Source: Plectrocnemia conspersa
Lineage: Eukaryota; Arthropoda; Insecta; Trichoptera; Polycentropodidae
Length of the DNA: 64,000 bases
Assembly: GCA_009617715.1 (NCBI GenBank)
Contig: VTFK01000291.1
Coordinates: 286,060-350,059 of the forward strand
Direction of reading: 5' to 3'
Shown: positions 38,431 to 49,130 of the stretch, piece by piece
Layout of the letters: every line of letters begins with the position of its first letter
Position numbering within the stretch: the stretch's first letter is position 1
The notes under the pieces: model-generated
What the model was told of the DNA's origin: nothing
The model's input: only the letters and a program-made list of their open reading frames with translations
Database searches by the model: none
Translations under genes and position numbers: made by a program

Positions 38431-38715
38431 TATTTAGAGCAGTGGTTTTAACCTTTTCAAAGTCACGGTGCACTTTTGATCATGGGAAAAAGTAGCGGTG
38501 CACCAGAATTAAGATGCCGAAAAAAATATGTGGACATAGTTATTATTACATATTTAAAAGAAATAATAGTTACATACAAAATTACATACAGGTTCCTTAA
38601 AATGTGTGCGAATGTTGAATTTTCGAAAGTAGAGGAAAGTAAAAAAAAATTAAATTGTGTGTATTTTAAAATATTTATTTATCAAGTAAATATAAAATGT
38701 TTGAGAGGCGTTTAA

Positions 38716-39665
38716 GAGACATATTTAAGTGGGGTTTGCGGGCGTTTTCTTTGAAAAGTTATCAAGAGTTAACTGTTTTCCACTATTCATTTTCTTTTCT
38801 TCATATAGTATTTTATAACATGCTATGTCTTTATTGATCGCCCTACGCACTTGAGATATGCGTTCTCCATTGAGATCACAATCTTCCATAATATTTAAAA
38901 ATTTGTCGAGATGCGTGAAGGCTTCATTCATATTTTTCATTGTTAAAGAGTTTTCCAAAATAAACCTGTCTCATCTACATTAAATATTTGGCTAGAGGAA
39001 TATTCTCCATCTTCAATGATTTTGGATAATTAGGAAATAAATTCTTTTGCAGCATCTTCAGCCGATTCTCCAGTAAATTGAATACTATGAAAAGAATACC
39101 TCATTTTAAAATAGTAAAATCAACCGTAACTTGCTTGAAAAACCGTGTTAAATTTTTTTCAATCTATCCTTCCAATCTTTGTGCAAACTAAGAGCTTTCG
39201 CTTGAATAATTGAAATACTCAGAGGGACATCGTTTTGATGTTGATCATCGATCCATGACGACAAAAATTTTTCCATTTCATCCATGTTTTTTTTGCCGTT
39301 TTTTTTTGGAAACCTATCTTTAAATATTGTGGAAATATATCTTTAATTTCTACAATTTTGAACGTATTCCTTAATTATATTTTTATTTTGCAAAATTGAA
39401 CATATCGTAGACCTGTTTGTATCACACGAACGTCCGATTGAAGCAAAAGATTCACCGCTATAAGAACGTCTAATAATTTCCATTTTTGTCTTGAATCGTG
39501 CGAGGTTTATGAGTCCTTGATTCCTTTTTGTTCGTATCAACACTGAAGTTTTTCCGTTTCTCACTCATGTTTATAATTTTTTTTTTTTTTAAAAATGTTT
39601 TTTTTTTAAAGTGCGAAATAGCGAATTATGCGAAAGTCGAACGTTCGAAAGTCGAGGGCCGCCTG
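38716..39665 (-). mobile_element. Tigger/pogo element, internally deleted, nested in the hAT
   Basis: The right end, read on minus, begins TA then CAGGCGGCCCTCGACTTTCG and continues AACGTTCGACTTTCGC, a typical Tigger terminal repeat with TA target. The matching left terminal repeat is not seen; the element stops just after the end of the coding remnant, near 38716, where hAT sequence resumes. The approximately 950-bp copy retains the N-terminal DNA-binding part and the C-terminal tail but has lost most of the catalytic core. The left junction is uncertain by some tens of bases. Confidence 0.85.
38725..39570 (-). pseudogene. Tigger transposase remnant lacking the DDE core
   Basis: From 39564 down: a psq/CENP-B type helix-turn-helix (MEIIRRSYSGESFASIGRSC, NRSTICSILQNK), then a second, Tc5-type DNA-binding domain (EKFLSSWIDDQHQNDVPLS, then IQAKALSLHKDWKDRL). 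The start of the catalytic domain follows (SQIFNVDETGLFW, holding the first Asp) near 38985-38950. Immediately after this the sequence jumps to the C-terminal part (NSLTMKNMNEAF...ERISQVRRAIN) and ends KQLTLDNFSKK before the stop near 38725. The remaining DDE residues, over 200 amino acids in related proteins, are absent. Frameshifts also interrupt the N-terminal half. DNA binding could in principle outlive catalysis, but no continuous frame remains. Confidence 0.85.
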
Positions 39666-39799
39666 TACTATTTTTTTTAAGTTAAATTATATAAAAAAGT
39701 TTATTATTGAAAATAAATTTAGTTAGTTAATTTTTCCCTAGAAACAATTTTATATTTATACGCGTTTTATTAAAAATATTTGTATTAATATTTGAAGGT

Positions 39800-39870
39800 G
39801 CTCATTGGGTGGCAAAACTAAGTAGTGCATTTTCCCCCCTTTGTTTACCCAAAATGACGTCCCTGCTTAA
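39800..39870 (-). repeat. Possible terminal fragment of the hairpin-element family
   Basis: Read on minus, CAGGGACGTCATTTTGGG followed by a G-run and AAAATGC resembles the distal end of the hairpin-ended element at 36175 (CAGAGACGTTATTTGGG, G-run, GAAGGCATTTT). It sits in the 3' noncoding part of the hAT. Short match; could instead be a generic transposon terminus. Confidence 0.35.
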
Positions 39871-39895
39871 TGGAAATTATATGATAAATCAAAAA

Positions 39896-41685
39896 TTAAT
39901 TAATGTGATACCTGAGCTTGTTTGGTTTTGCAGATATCAGAAATGTTATCTTCTGTGTTTCTCGTTTTTTAGTTTTCATATTAGTTATTGTTGAGAAACC
40001 AAGCTCACACAAATATGATGTTGAAAGCTGTAACAAAATTTTCAGTGCCTTCATGTAAAGCACTGTATATTCCTCTTGGACAGAAATCCAAAAGTCCTTC
40101 ATGGTCATTTCGGAAAATTTAATTTTTAGAGTACGATCAGTCGAAAATGAGACTAATTTTTCTTCTTCGGCGTATGAAAATCCATAACATGATGTATCAA
40201 TCGTAGCAAATGGATTTCGTATCCAATCATAGTTTTCTATATTTAAGGATGGAAAATAATGTGCAATCTTTTCTTCCAATAATTTTAAATGTTCTAATAT
40301 TGCGGAAATAACTCCCTCGGGAATGTTTACGTTAAGTGAAGAAAACATATCTACTTTTTTTTATCATTCGATTTTTTTCCAAAAGTTTTTTTTTTCCGTC
40401 AATTTATCAATGGATGTAAATTTTTTTATCGTTTTTTCCTTAAATGCTTGTGTTAACGTTATTTAAGTAATTTAAAATATCTGCTAAATATGCCATTTTA
40501 GCATACCAATCATTATTCTGAAGACATTTTAGAAAATCATTTATACCTTCATTTCGAAAAAATATTAACAATTCATTCTTAGGTTCTATGAATGGGCATA
40601 AAACTTTACCCCTAGATAACCACCACCATTTGTACTTAGCTTCCATAGAAATGCAAAGTTTTTTAAACATGCGTTTTTTAAAGGTCTTGATTTTATGAAA
40701 TTCACCATATTTACAACTTGATCTAGTACAGGTTTTAGTGCTGCTGGTAATGTTTTCGAAACTAAAGATTCTCTATGTAAAAAACAGTGCTTAGATATAA
40801 TATTAGATTTTCTTGTCTTTGCAAGGGTAACAAATCCTTAAAATGAGTATACCATTGAAGGAGCACCATCCGTACAAATTTTTACACATAACTCCCATGA
40901 TATTTTAAATTGTTCTAAATATGAAGAAATAATATCAAAAACATCTCTTCTTGTCGTATGTCGGTAAATTCTTTGCAGCATAGATATTGATTCACTATTT
41001 GGTTTTCATTTATGAAACGAACAAATCCTAGTATTTGTGCCTTACTGCTAATGTTAGTAGATTCATCGACTTGTAAAACAAAATATCGATTGGAAATTTT
41101 ATCGTTCACTGTTTTCTCAATATCATCCAACATATTTAAAAAAAAAAATTTTATTGGATCGTTTGAAAGAGGAATTTTCATAATTTCCTTTTTTGCTTCA
41201 TCGCCAAACATAACTTTTCCTATTTCACAACATGCAGGTAAAATTAGAGACTGCTATAGTATGTGGTTTTAATTGTACAGCAATCTTGTATGACGCCAGT
41301 TGTGCCTTATCGAAAATTTTAACAGTTTTTTCAAAACATTTTGCTTGATTATTTTGCATGCTTAACAATCTTTTGAAGTAATCTTTACTTTTTGATGCAA
41401 TATTAGCGTGCTTCATAGTGAACTGGCGATTTACTTGTCAGGATACAGTTTTTCTCTACATACAACAGGTAGATATCCTTCCTCGTTGATGCTAGTAAAA
41501 CCGAAACGTAAATATTCTTCAGAATACAGTCGATTATTTTTTTTTATTTTACTGGATATATTTTCTTTTGTATGAGACGTATGATGTCTAGAACATCGTC
41601 ACTACTTCCTCCACTTGTACTCCCAGTGTCATTAATATTTTGGACTGATTCACCATTTCGTTTAGTAATAAATTTATCCATTATT
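39896..41685 (-). pseudogene. hAT transposase of ZBED5/FAM200 type (broken)
   Basis: Reading from 41685 down: an N-terminal acidic/Ser-rich start (MDKFITKRNG), then a degenerate BED zinc finger with RLYSEEYLRFGFTS, VVCREKL and MKHANIASKSKDYFKRLL. Next come AVQLKPHTIA and FGDEAKKEIMKIPLSND, then the first catalytic segment RYFVLQVDESTNISSKAQ. The CTDGAPSM segment (second catalytic Asp) and HCFLHRESLVSKTLP follow near 40880-40760. Finally FWISVQEEY and STSYLCELGFSTITNMKTKKRE form the C-terminal dimerisation region, ending at the stop near 39896. At least four frame breaks or stops separate the open pieces 41225-41416, 40915-41211, 40440-40670 and 39896-40348. Such enzymes excise and reinsert the element using the terminal repeats; this one cannot be made as it stands. 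Domesticated relatives exist in animals, but nothing suggests that here. Confidence 0.9.
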
Positions 41686-41874
41686 TGGTATCACGACTAT
41701 AATAAAATATAGATTGATTGAAACATTAAGATTTTACTATTTTGCAAATTGTTCGTTTTTACCAATTTTCTCGCGGTGCACCGGTTAAGAACCACTGAAT
41801 TAAAATGACTATTTGAGTGATGTGGCTCTTGTAGCATTTATCATGTATGATAAAACTAGCTTCCAAAATTTAAT

Positions 41875-42445
41875 TAAAACAATTAGACAATGTAAATTAA
41901 AACAATAACATTATTAAAAAATGACTAGAAATATGTTTTTTGATGTGGTAGAAAAGGCAAGGATATAGCAATAATTATACTTAAAAATATACATATATCC
42001 GCTATTTTTAGGATCAATAAAAACACATATCGCAAATGCTATTAAAGAATATGATATATATATTGACGATTATAATATTATTAGATGCGATTCTAATTCC
42101 AGACATACAGGAAGTTTTCTATTGTAAATTAGAGAAAAAATAAATTATAATATACTACTTAAAAATAATAAAAATAAGGCATGTTGGCTCAATACGGTGA
42201 TGATTTTCGTAGAAAATATTGCCATATGATTATATGTAGTATATAGATCTCTAAATAGTGATTTAAATTAATTTTTGGAATTCATAAAAAATATTTTAGA
42301 ACGAAGTTCTGATAATTGGGGACTGGGATTTTAATTGGAACAGTTCTTCAAAAATATAAAAATGGACTAGTATAATATATTTGGTTTACGACAATGTGTT
42401 AACAAAAATACAGGGACAACTAATAATAATTCAATACCTCAATTA
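41875..42445 (+). mobile_element. Second LINE copy, internally deleted
   Basis: Starts with sequence matching LINE 3290-3390 in ORF1 (AACATTATTAAAAAATG, then GATATAGCAATAATTATAC). It then jumps directly to sequence matching 4222-4690 in the endonuclease (CTATTTTTAGG, CGATTCTAATTCCAGACATAC, GACTGGGATTTTAATTGGAAC, CGACAATGTGTTAA). About 830 bases, including the zinc knuckles and the ORF2 start, are missing. Stops and indels are numerous. Both ends are truncated and no tail is present. It begins only about 80 bases right of the hAT end. Confidence 0.88.
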
Positions 42446-42449
42446 AAAA

Positions 42450-42950
42450 AGCATAGTTTGACACTAAATAAATTATAGTAAATATACCCATTTAAAAAAA
42501 TCTTATTTAGTTTATTTCCAAATTTTACAGTTAAATTGCATTGTAACGTTTTCTTACGATCTCCTGATGCGTGCCTAATATTTTCAACAAATTTCAATTA
42601 CGCTTTTACATTAAGTTTTGAACAAGACAAATCGGTTACAGTGACTCGTAAAACAGCAACGTGAAAATAATTCCCAATACCTTGAATTTCATCTTAAGCC
42701 ATGTTACTTATTACGTCTATGGATCTGTCTTTTTTTAATAAATTAAAATAAATATATATTTTCAATTACTAAAATAGTTTATTATATATAAGTTAAACAT
42801 TATTCTAAACCTAAATTTTTTTTATGTATATGTATTATATATTGTTGTGTCCCTTCATTACTAAGCTATTGATTTCATTACTTGAATAGACAGATTACAT
42901 TTAAAATTGAATAGCATGCTTTAGTTTATCGCATATTCAATGCGTGATAA
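42450..42950. other. Noncoding stretch
   Basis: AT-rich; no feature recognised. Confidence 0.45.
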
Positions 42951-43460
42951 TTTAGAGTCTCGCTCGTATTGTGATCGAGCTCTCATTAGAAATCTAATAA
43001 CGTCGTATATATTAAACACAATTCACAAGGGCGGCTCGTGATATTATTCCCGTCACGCCCTTAGTCTAATGTGCGTGAAGACTCCAACTAGAACTATTTG
43101 TCGTGTTTAAGCGTTCGTCGAAATCCTTTAGTTCAAAACCCAAAATCAAAATATGTGTGTAACAAACGGCACCCGTGGGATGGGTGCAGAAGAAAGGGTC
43201 AAAAGAATCCTTGCAAGGTCAACTTATTAATCAAGTCGTTCGCTGGGACTCGGCATGAATAAAATACGCTCACGTGGGTAAAACGAGCCGTCGGATTCGA
43301 ACAAATTGCGACCCCACGACCTTGGGGTCGTTTTGAGGGTTGAGCATAAATCATAAAATAATAAGATGATGCGTAACGTTTTGTGCGGATGGATAACAAA
43401 GTGAATTCGGATCGCATCAGATTTTCAGACGAGATTGAATCGTTTTGCATTAGGAGACTC
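42950..43460. other. GC-richer unique segment, candidate regulatory DNA
   Basis: CpG-containing sequence with the hairpin CGACCCCACGACCTTGGGGTCG at about 43308-43329 (stem CGACCCC/GGGGTCG) and a CACCCGTGGGATGGGTG block (43170-43186). The 83-codon minus-strand frame (43199-43450) carries no recognised motif. Confidence 0.45.
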
Positions 43461-44055
43461 GTTCGATTTGCATTACTAAATTAGATGTTGAACTGTAACG
43501 ATAAACATATTAAATTTTATATGTTTTATACAATAAATATAGTGGTATCGTTCTCACAATCATTATTAAGGCAAATATTTTTGCATTGCTGGAAAAGCAA
43601 TCATCAGCATTTTAAAAGAACAACATTTAGCACAATTTATTTTTTACTGCAATACTGCAATAATATAATAGGCAATCGATTATATTAAATTCTTGCTTAT
43701 TTCCACTTTAACACAAGTTAAGGCAAATGTTGAGAAAATAATATCTTTTGCTATTATACAACTTTGCTTAGATACAACTAAATTTATACATAATTTGTCT
43801 AACATTTCAACGTTTTTTAGAACTAAATTTATAACAATTTTCCAATGTCTCTGAACTACTTCAAAACTGCTTTTAGAAAAAGAAAAAACTAAAAATGCCT
43901 TGGAAAAAAATATATATAAATCATCGGCCTATCGCACGTTTTTTAATGCTTCAGAGAAACTCCTTCCTTTGTTAGGTGCCAGTGATATTAAAAGTTTTGA
44001 GTTCATACTGAGTTGTCAACCAGAACAGAGAGTATAGAACATTTTTATTGGCAGG
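43460..44055. other. Noncoding stretch
   Basis: AT-rich; a 67-codon + frame at 43485-43688 has no motif. Confidence 0.45.
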
Positions 44056-44060
44056 ACACA

Positions 44061-44118
44061 AGGGTTTATTTAAACCCTCGTCAGGTCTTGTAGGCCTCAT
44101 GGCAGGCCTACAAGTCCT
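44061..44118. repeat. Two adjacent hairpins
   Basis: AGGGTTTA and TAAACCCT (44061-44078) form a perfect 8-bp stem with a 2-nt centre. Five bases downstream, AGGTCTTGTAGGCCT (44083-44097) pairs with AGGCCTACAAGTCCT (44104-44118) with a single T-T mismatch and a 6-nt loop. The second stem is GC-rich and unusual for this AT-rich window. Function unknown. Confidence 0.85.
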
Positions 44119-44119
44119 T

Positions 44120-45230
44120 GGCCAGACGTCCCCATTGTAGACTTCACTTAATTTAAAGCATCCGCTGGATAATAACTCAAAAGTCACATTTAACCAAGAC
44201 GGTACCCTATAGAGTGGCCTTCACAGAGCAAGGGCCTCCTTAAAGATTTCATCCCACTCAGTCTTAGTAAAATAATGTGCTCCGTAAACTGTGATTTCAG
44301 TAATTTTGTTATATAAATATAAATTAAAATATATTTTTATGTAAAAATAAAAGTTTATTTAAATTGAATCAGTGCCTTGAATTGTAATTTCTAAATAAAA
44401 AACTATTAGTTTTTTTTTAAATTCACGGGTAAATTAAGTGCTTTTTTATTAATCTATAAAATCTATAAAAATTAAAATAAACTATAGATAAAAAATTTAA
44501 ATCAACGCTAGAGTCTTTGTGTGGCAAATAATCGTCACTTCATAGTTAACCATAAAATAATATAATATACTGTAATAAAAATTTTGTATATGATTTAGGA
44601 ACATAATTTTTTTTTTAATAATTATTTAATTACAAATACACATTATGAACTTAGTGATAATACACATAAACAAGTTTATCTTAAGACGCAATATTTAAAA
44701 TTTTTGCATTATTAGTGTATTGTTAAATATATTTATTAATCCCAAACATGATCTTACTAAATTTAATACTGTAAGATCGTATTTTTAAATGTGTATATCA
44801 CTACAACAATCGACGTTTAATTTATATTTAAAAAACAACATTATCTATCAACACTCTGATTGCTGATCATGAAAAAAATTATCTAAATATTAGTATAAAA
44901 ACAGACTTTTCACTTCGTTTGTCAGATTAAGTCCAGACAGGTCGTCTTCTTAAGTCACCAAGAGTTAACCCAAGCTTTGAAACGACTTGTTTATTTTACG
45001 ATGCAGATAAATACATAAATATATTTAAATATTAATATATAGCACTATTTTTTACAGTTAGAATATCACCTATATTTTTTTTTTAATTTAAATTTCAATA
45101 GAGCACAAAATCAACTTAGAGTGCAATAAACCTGTCAAAAAAATAGTAAATGCTTAAATTTAATAAAATTTAATATAAATACAGATACTTGTATATTGTA
45201 GCTTTAAATATCGTAAAAAAACAACCCCGA
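44120..45230. other. Noncoding stretch
   Basis: AT-rich after 44270; no gene or repeat recognised. Confidence 0.45.
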
Positions 45231-45860
45231 AAAGCTATTAGCTCACTCCAATTCGCTTCGCCCTGTTTTCTATTTTATTTCGTTCGTTTTTATACTGCGC
45301 TTGTGCAAGTCATCAATCGCATCACTCGTTGTTTTCTAATAGGGCCGATGGTAATTTAGCGTCCGTGTCGGTAAAGTCGAAGAAAATATTAGCCATTAGC
45401 GTCATAGAGCCACACCTTAACAACTCTCCACCCCTAGCGTTAGGGGCTCGGGGGATGGCGCTGATGGCCCTCTTTGAGCAGCACACGTCTTAGTCACGTA
45501 ACCATTTATATAAATTAACCGCTTATCTTATCTCGCACATTTTACATATAGTAAACGATTCAACTATTAACGACCGTTATTTTGCGAGGCGTTGTCGTTA
45601 CGCGAGCCGCAATTTTGCGCTCACCTGTTCCTGGGCCCTTGGGCTATTTAGTGTTATTCTTGGGTCGTGTCAGGAAAATTGCTTTTTAAAGTTTTCTTTT
45701 AAGGGACCGCCGGCTCTTGGCAACCAATTACACGAAAATACAACGCAATATGGAAGCGTTTCGGAAATTTCCCCCTCGTTTGTGCTCCTTTTGTGCTGTC
45801 CGTCCGCAACAGATACACAATAACGTTGTGGATGATTTTGAAACGAAAAATACCACAAAT
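45230..45860. other. GC-richer unique segment, candidate regulatory DNA
   Basis: The longest GC-richer block in the right half. It has the perfect small hairpin CCCCTAGCGTTAGGGG at 45431-45446 and many CpG (GCGAGGCGTTGTCG, TTACGCGAGCCGC). The minus-strand 62-codon frame at 45670-45858 has no motif. Candidate conserved noncoding element. Confidence 0.45.
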
Positions 45861-47596
45861 ACTAAAATCATACATTTAGAATGCATATTTTGACACTTCC
45901 GTGTAAATATGATTTTATTATGATGTCTGATGTTGTGAATAATTAAAATTTATCAGGTTAGACTTATATTCAAATATTATTAAATACAGCTAAGTATCTA
46001 GAATTATTATATTTTTTTAACACATTTATTATAAAATATAATTTAATCAATAATATTTATTCATTTAATACTAAAATATAATTAGTGTTTTTGTTAATAA
46101 TTTCATGAAAGGTTTATACATATTTTTAATAAATTAACGATTTTTTAACTACAAATTTCTAATCAATTATAAACCAGTACGGTTATTTCATCCGTAATAT
46201 TAAATAAAACATTTTAATAGTAATAAAAATATATTTAAAACCTATTTTTGACAATCAAACCATTATTAAAACAATATTAAATATTTTACTTGCGTATAAA
46301 CCATCGCGTTCCATAGATGTAGGTATTTGTATATATAGTTTTTATATTTATTTTTAACCCTTTGTAGTCTAAAGTTTTTTTTATAGGTTTTATCTCAAGG
46401 ACAAGCGATTCTGTATAAATATATTTAAATATAATTTAATGAATATTAAATATAATTAAAAAACTATTTATTTTATATTATATAATATAAATTCTATTTT
46501 GGCAGAATTAATTGTATTAACTTTAGAAGTAATGTTCTATATAAATTTAAAATATTAAATTAGACACTTTGATTAATTTATTACTATGATTTTAATTTTT
46601 TTATTTACATGAAATTTAATTTATAATATAATAAATAAAATAAATGTATAAGTCCATTATTTAGAAGAATTTTTGTATTAATTTTTCCTTTATTATATTA
46701 TATAGATATATTTATGTAATGAATGAAATATTTAAAATACGTTTTATTTATTAGATTTTCTTATTTATTTTATTTATAATATTATTAATTTTAAAATATA
46801 ATTTTAAATAACTAAGAAAAAATGTCTTGACGTTATGGAATCAAAATTAATCTTTACGAATTTTGCAATAGAATAAATGAGCATAAATCGGGAAATAAAA
46901 CATAAAACATAAAAATAATGATTTGGTTTCTTTCTGTGGCATAAAATTTATTAATTTTATTGTCACTAGCAGACTTTTCCTTAAAAAATTATTCAAAATT
47001 ATTTTTCATGGAAAACGATTAAACTTTAAGAAGTTTTTTTTTGACGTCTTAAATTTTGATGATTTTTTTATTAAAACAACAATATTTTTTCAGAATACAA
47101 TGTAACGTGAAATTGTATTTTAGAAAAATATTTTTTCAAATTATCACTCAAAATTGCTACAAATTAATTAGTCGTAAAGACTTTCTAAAAAAGGCTAATG
47201 AACCCTTGGACATATTTTAGTATTGGTTTTGATTCTCATCAGTGTAAAACTAACTATTTGAGCAAATGTTTATCTTATCTCTTATTATTACTAACAAATA
47301 ACATGAAAAAATAATAAAAAAAGAGGTTTTTTTTTGAAAAATTTTATGTTGTAGATTTGCAACACTGCATTACTCACATTATTCATTATATAATATTATT
47401 TTAAAAATTATAAATGAAATACTTTGAACAATTATTATTTTTGTTGAAACATAATATAATAATAGTTTGAGAGTGGTCTGTGCACCCTGGCATTTTACAG
47501 CAATTTTTTTGGGACCATAATTATGCATTTTTTACCATCTTGACGCAATTGGATAACATCTAAAATAAATATATTTTCAAGTAGTTTTTTATATTG
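45860..47596. other. AT-rich noncoding stretch
   Basis: Extremely AT-rich low-complexity DNA; nothing recognised. Confidence 0.55.
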
Positions 47597-47598
47597 TA

Positions 47599-48449
47599 GA
47601 GTACGCTCGGGATAAGGATGCCGGTTTGTTATTGTGTGCGTGTACATGTATATCAGAGGGAGAAGCGATGTAGCGTGTACTTCGTTGTCTCGCTTTCTCT
47701 TTTAAGGACAGTCGCTGATTCGTCAACGCTGGTATTCGTCATTAAAGTGCAGTGTGGCACAGAAGTTCGATTAAATAATTTTGTGTTGGTATTGGTTTAA
47801 TCCAGATATGACCACTGTCCCATGGGTAGGTCACTAAACTTGTGCCACTGTTTTTTATTTATAAATGAAATTTTAAGAGAACAAAATTTCTTGGGCACAT
47901 CTGGGTTAATTGATATCAAGGCTTCAAATATACACTGTAAGTTATTCGTTCTCTTACCCGTGGATCAAAATAGTTCAAATATTTTTCCATTAATCCGTAC
48001 GTTGTTGGTTTTTTTACACTATTCTCTGTAAGGCTTAAAAAAGTTATTATTCTTATCGTTGCGCTAATGATATTTTTTAATTTATTAAATGAATTTTAAT
48101 GATTTAATTGAGTAGTCGAGCCATTAAGCAATCTACGAATAATTTCTTTCCCCATTTTATATCTTTTTGCTTTTGAAGAATAGCTAAAGACTTCATTATT
48201 TTTTTGACTAGTGAAAGATTTTGAATTTTGCAAATATTTAATTAATGACATCAATGTCTGGTTTCTTCGATTATATAATATATTTTTAATTGTCCGTTGA
48301 AATTTCCAACTTAGCTCAGATGTATGTATGTTAAATAAACATATATTTTCTTTTAAAATAAAAAATAAAAATATTCTGAGCGAAATTGTTTTGAGCCACA
48401 CAGTTCACGCACACAATAACAAACCGGAATTCTTATCCCGAGCGTACTC
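47599..48449. mobile_element. 851-bp DNA transposon with 45-bp terminal inverted repeats
   Basis: The left end GAGTACGCTCGGGATAAGGA...TTGTGTGCGTG (47599-47642) and the right end read in reverse from 48449 agree at all but two positions over the repeat. TA flanks both ends (47597-47598 and 48450-48451), consistent with a TA target duplication as in Tc1/mariner and pogo elements. The interior has only short or broken frames, so the copy is non-autonomous. Terminal sequence does not match any family I can name. Confidence 0.88.
47797..47964 (-). pseudogene. Coding-like remnant inside the TIR element
   Basis: A 55-codon open segment without a start codon. Reading on minus it includes NLQCIFEALISINPDVPKKF and ends KFSDLPMGQWSYLD before a stop. 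The same frame upstream gives NGKIFELF before a single TGA. Amino-acid composition looks protein-like for AT-rich DNA. It may be a transposase C-terminus or a captured fragment; I do not recognise it. A separate 101-codon minus frame (48096-48401), rich in Lys, Asn and Ser, overlaps the right part of the element and is equally unassigned. Confidence 0.35.
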
Positions 48450-48650
48450 TAATAAATAAAAAAACAGTTTAAAATGTAATAATTTTAATTAAAATGTTTA
48501 TAGTTTTATTTTAGCTAGAGTCGTTTTTGCCCCTCGTATACATATAGAGAAAAAACTTTTATAATAAATTAAATTAAAATTCTGGACAATCATCCACTTT
48601 ACAAATATATTTATTGTATAATACAGTCATTAACTTGGATGTTAATCATT
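48450..48650. other. Noncoding stretch
   Basis: AT-rich; nothing recognised. Confidence 0.45.
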
Positions 48651-48659
48651 ATGCTCATT

Positions 48660-49130
48660 TAGTTTACTGATCCTTGAACGGCTTGCATGTCATAGCCATG
48701 AGAGCAATATTTCCATCGTCTAGTTATGTGAAATATGTTCACATAACTCCACTCCAAGACTAAATACTAACACACGCACAACTGCATATTGCATTCTGAA
48801 TAATTGCTGAATTTCGGAGTCCGAAAATTCCAATTAGCTGTAAATCGAACGGCGCTTATCGTTTGCATTATGAATATAGCCGGATGCGGTGGTTAAATTT
48901 TGCATTCCGTGCATTTCTGGCTACAGATGTGCAATTTGAAAAGGCGGGCACAGAAATAGTAAAATTCGCTTCACAGCCATTGTTTCTTGCAAGCGTTTGC
49001 AGAAAATTGCAATTCAGATATTGCATTCTGACATTATACTAATTGGACGAATTAATTAAAGGCAATATTCCAAATGGCTCGCACGCGCTCTGAATTTTAA
49101 TTAGAGTAACCTTTTTAAGGTTAGGTATTA
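48660..49130. promoter_or_regulatory. GC-richer segment with repeated TTGCATT motifs
   Basis: TTGCATTC occurs at 48789, 48900 and 49021, and TTGCATTA at 48862, all on + within 240 bases, with a further GTGCATTTC at 48909 and ATTAATTAAAGG near 49051. Homotypic clustering of one word in a GC-richer unique block is typical of an enhancer. The word overlaps octamer-like (POU) and TEAD/Scalloped (GCATTCC) sites. Factor identity and function are inferred. Confidence 0.35.

Larger units (their letters stand above)
38440..41797 (-). mobile_element. Buster-like hAT DNA transposon, 3.36 kb, decayed
   Basis: Both ends are visible: CAGTGGTTTTAACC at 38440 on plus and, at 41797 read on minus, CAGTGGTTCTTAACC, each followed by a GGTGCAC motif. 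The 8-bp flanks are ATTTAGAG and AATTAAAA: only five of eight positions agree, but both fit the nnnTAnnn target pattern of the Buster group. The minus strand encodes a broken ZBED-type transposase. A Tigger element lies within the hAT 3' untranslated part. The degree of frameshifting and decayed flanks indicate an old insertion. Confidence 0.92.

Noticed and set aside
38476..38715. 79-codon open frame on the plus strand
   Set aside because: It lies in the noncoding end of the hAT, antisense to its transposase, and starts within the terminal repeat region.
43270..43345. tRNA-like GTTCGAATCC on the minus strand
   Set aside because: No complementary acceptor end about 70 bases away and no cloverleaf; the neighbouring GGGGTCG is explained by a simple hairpin.
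47940..48000. Minus-strand EKYLNYFDPRV, faintly like the N-terminus of fatty-acid elongases, followed by GTAAGAG
   Set aside because: The similarity covers only about ten residues and does not continue in any frame; it lies inside a transposon with intact terminal repeats.
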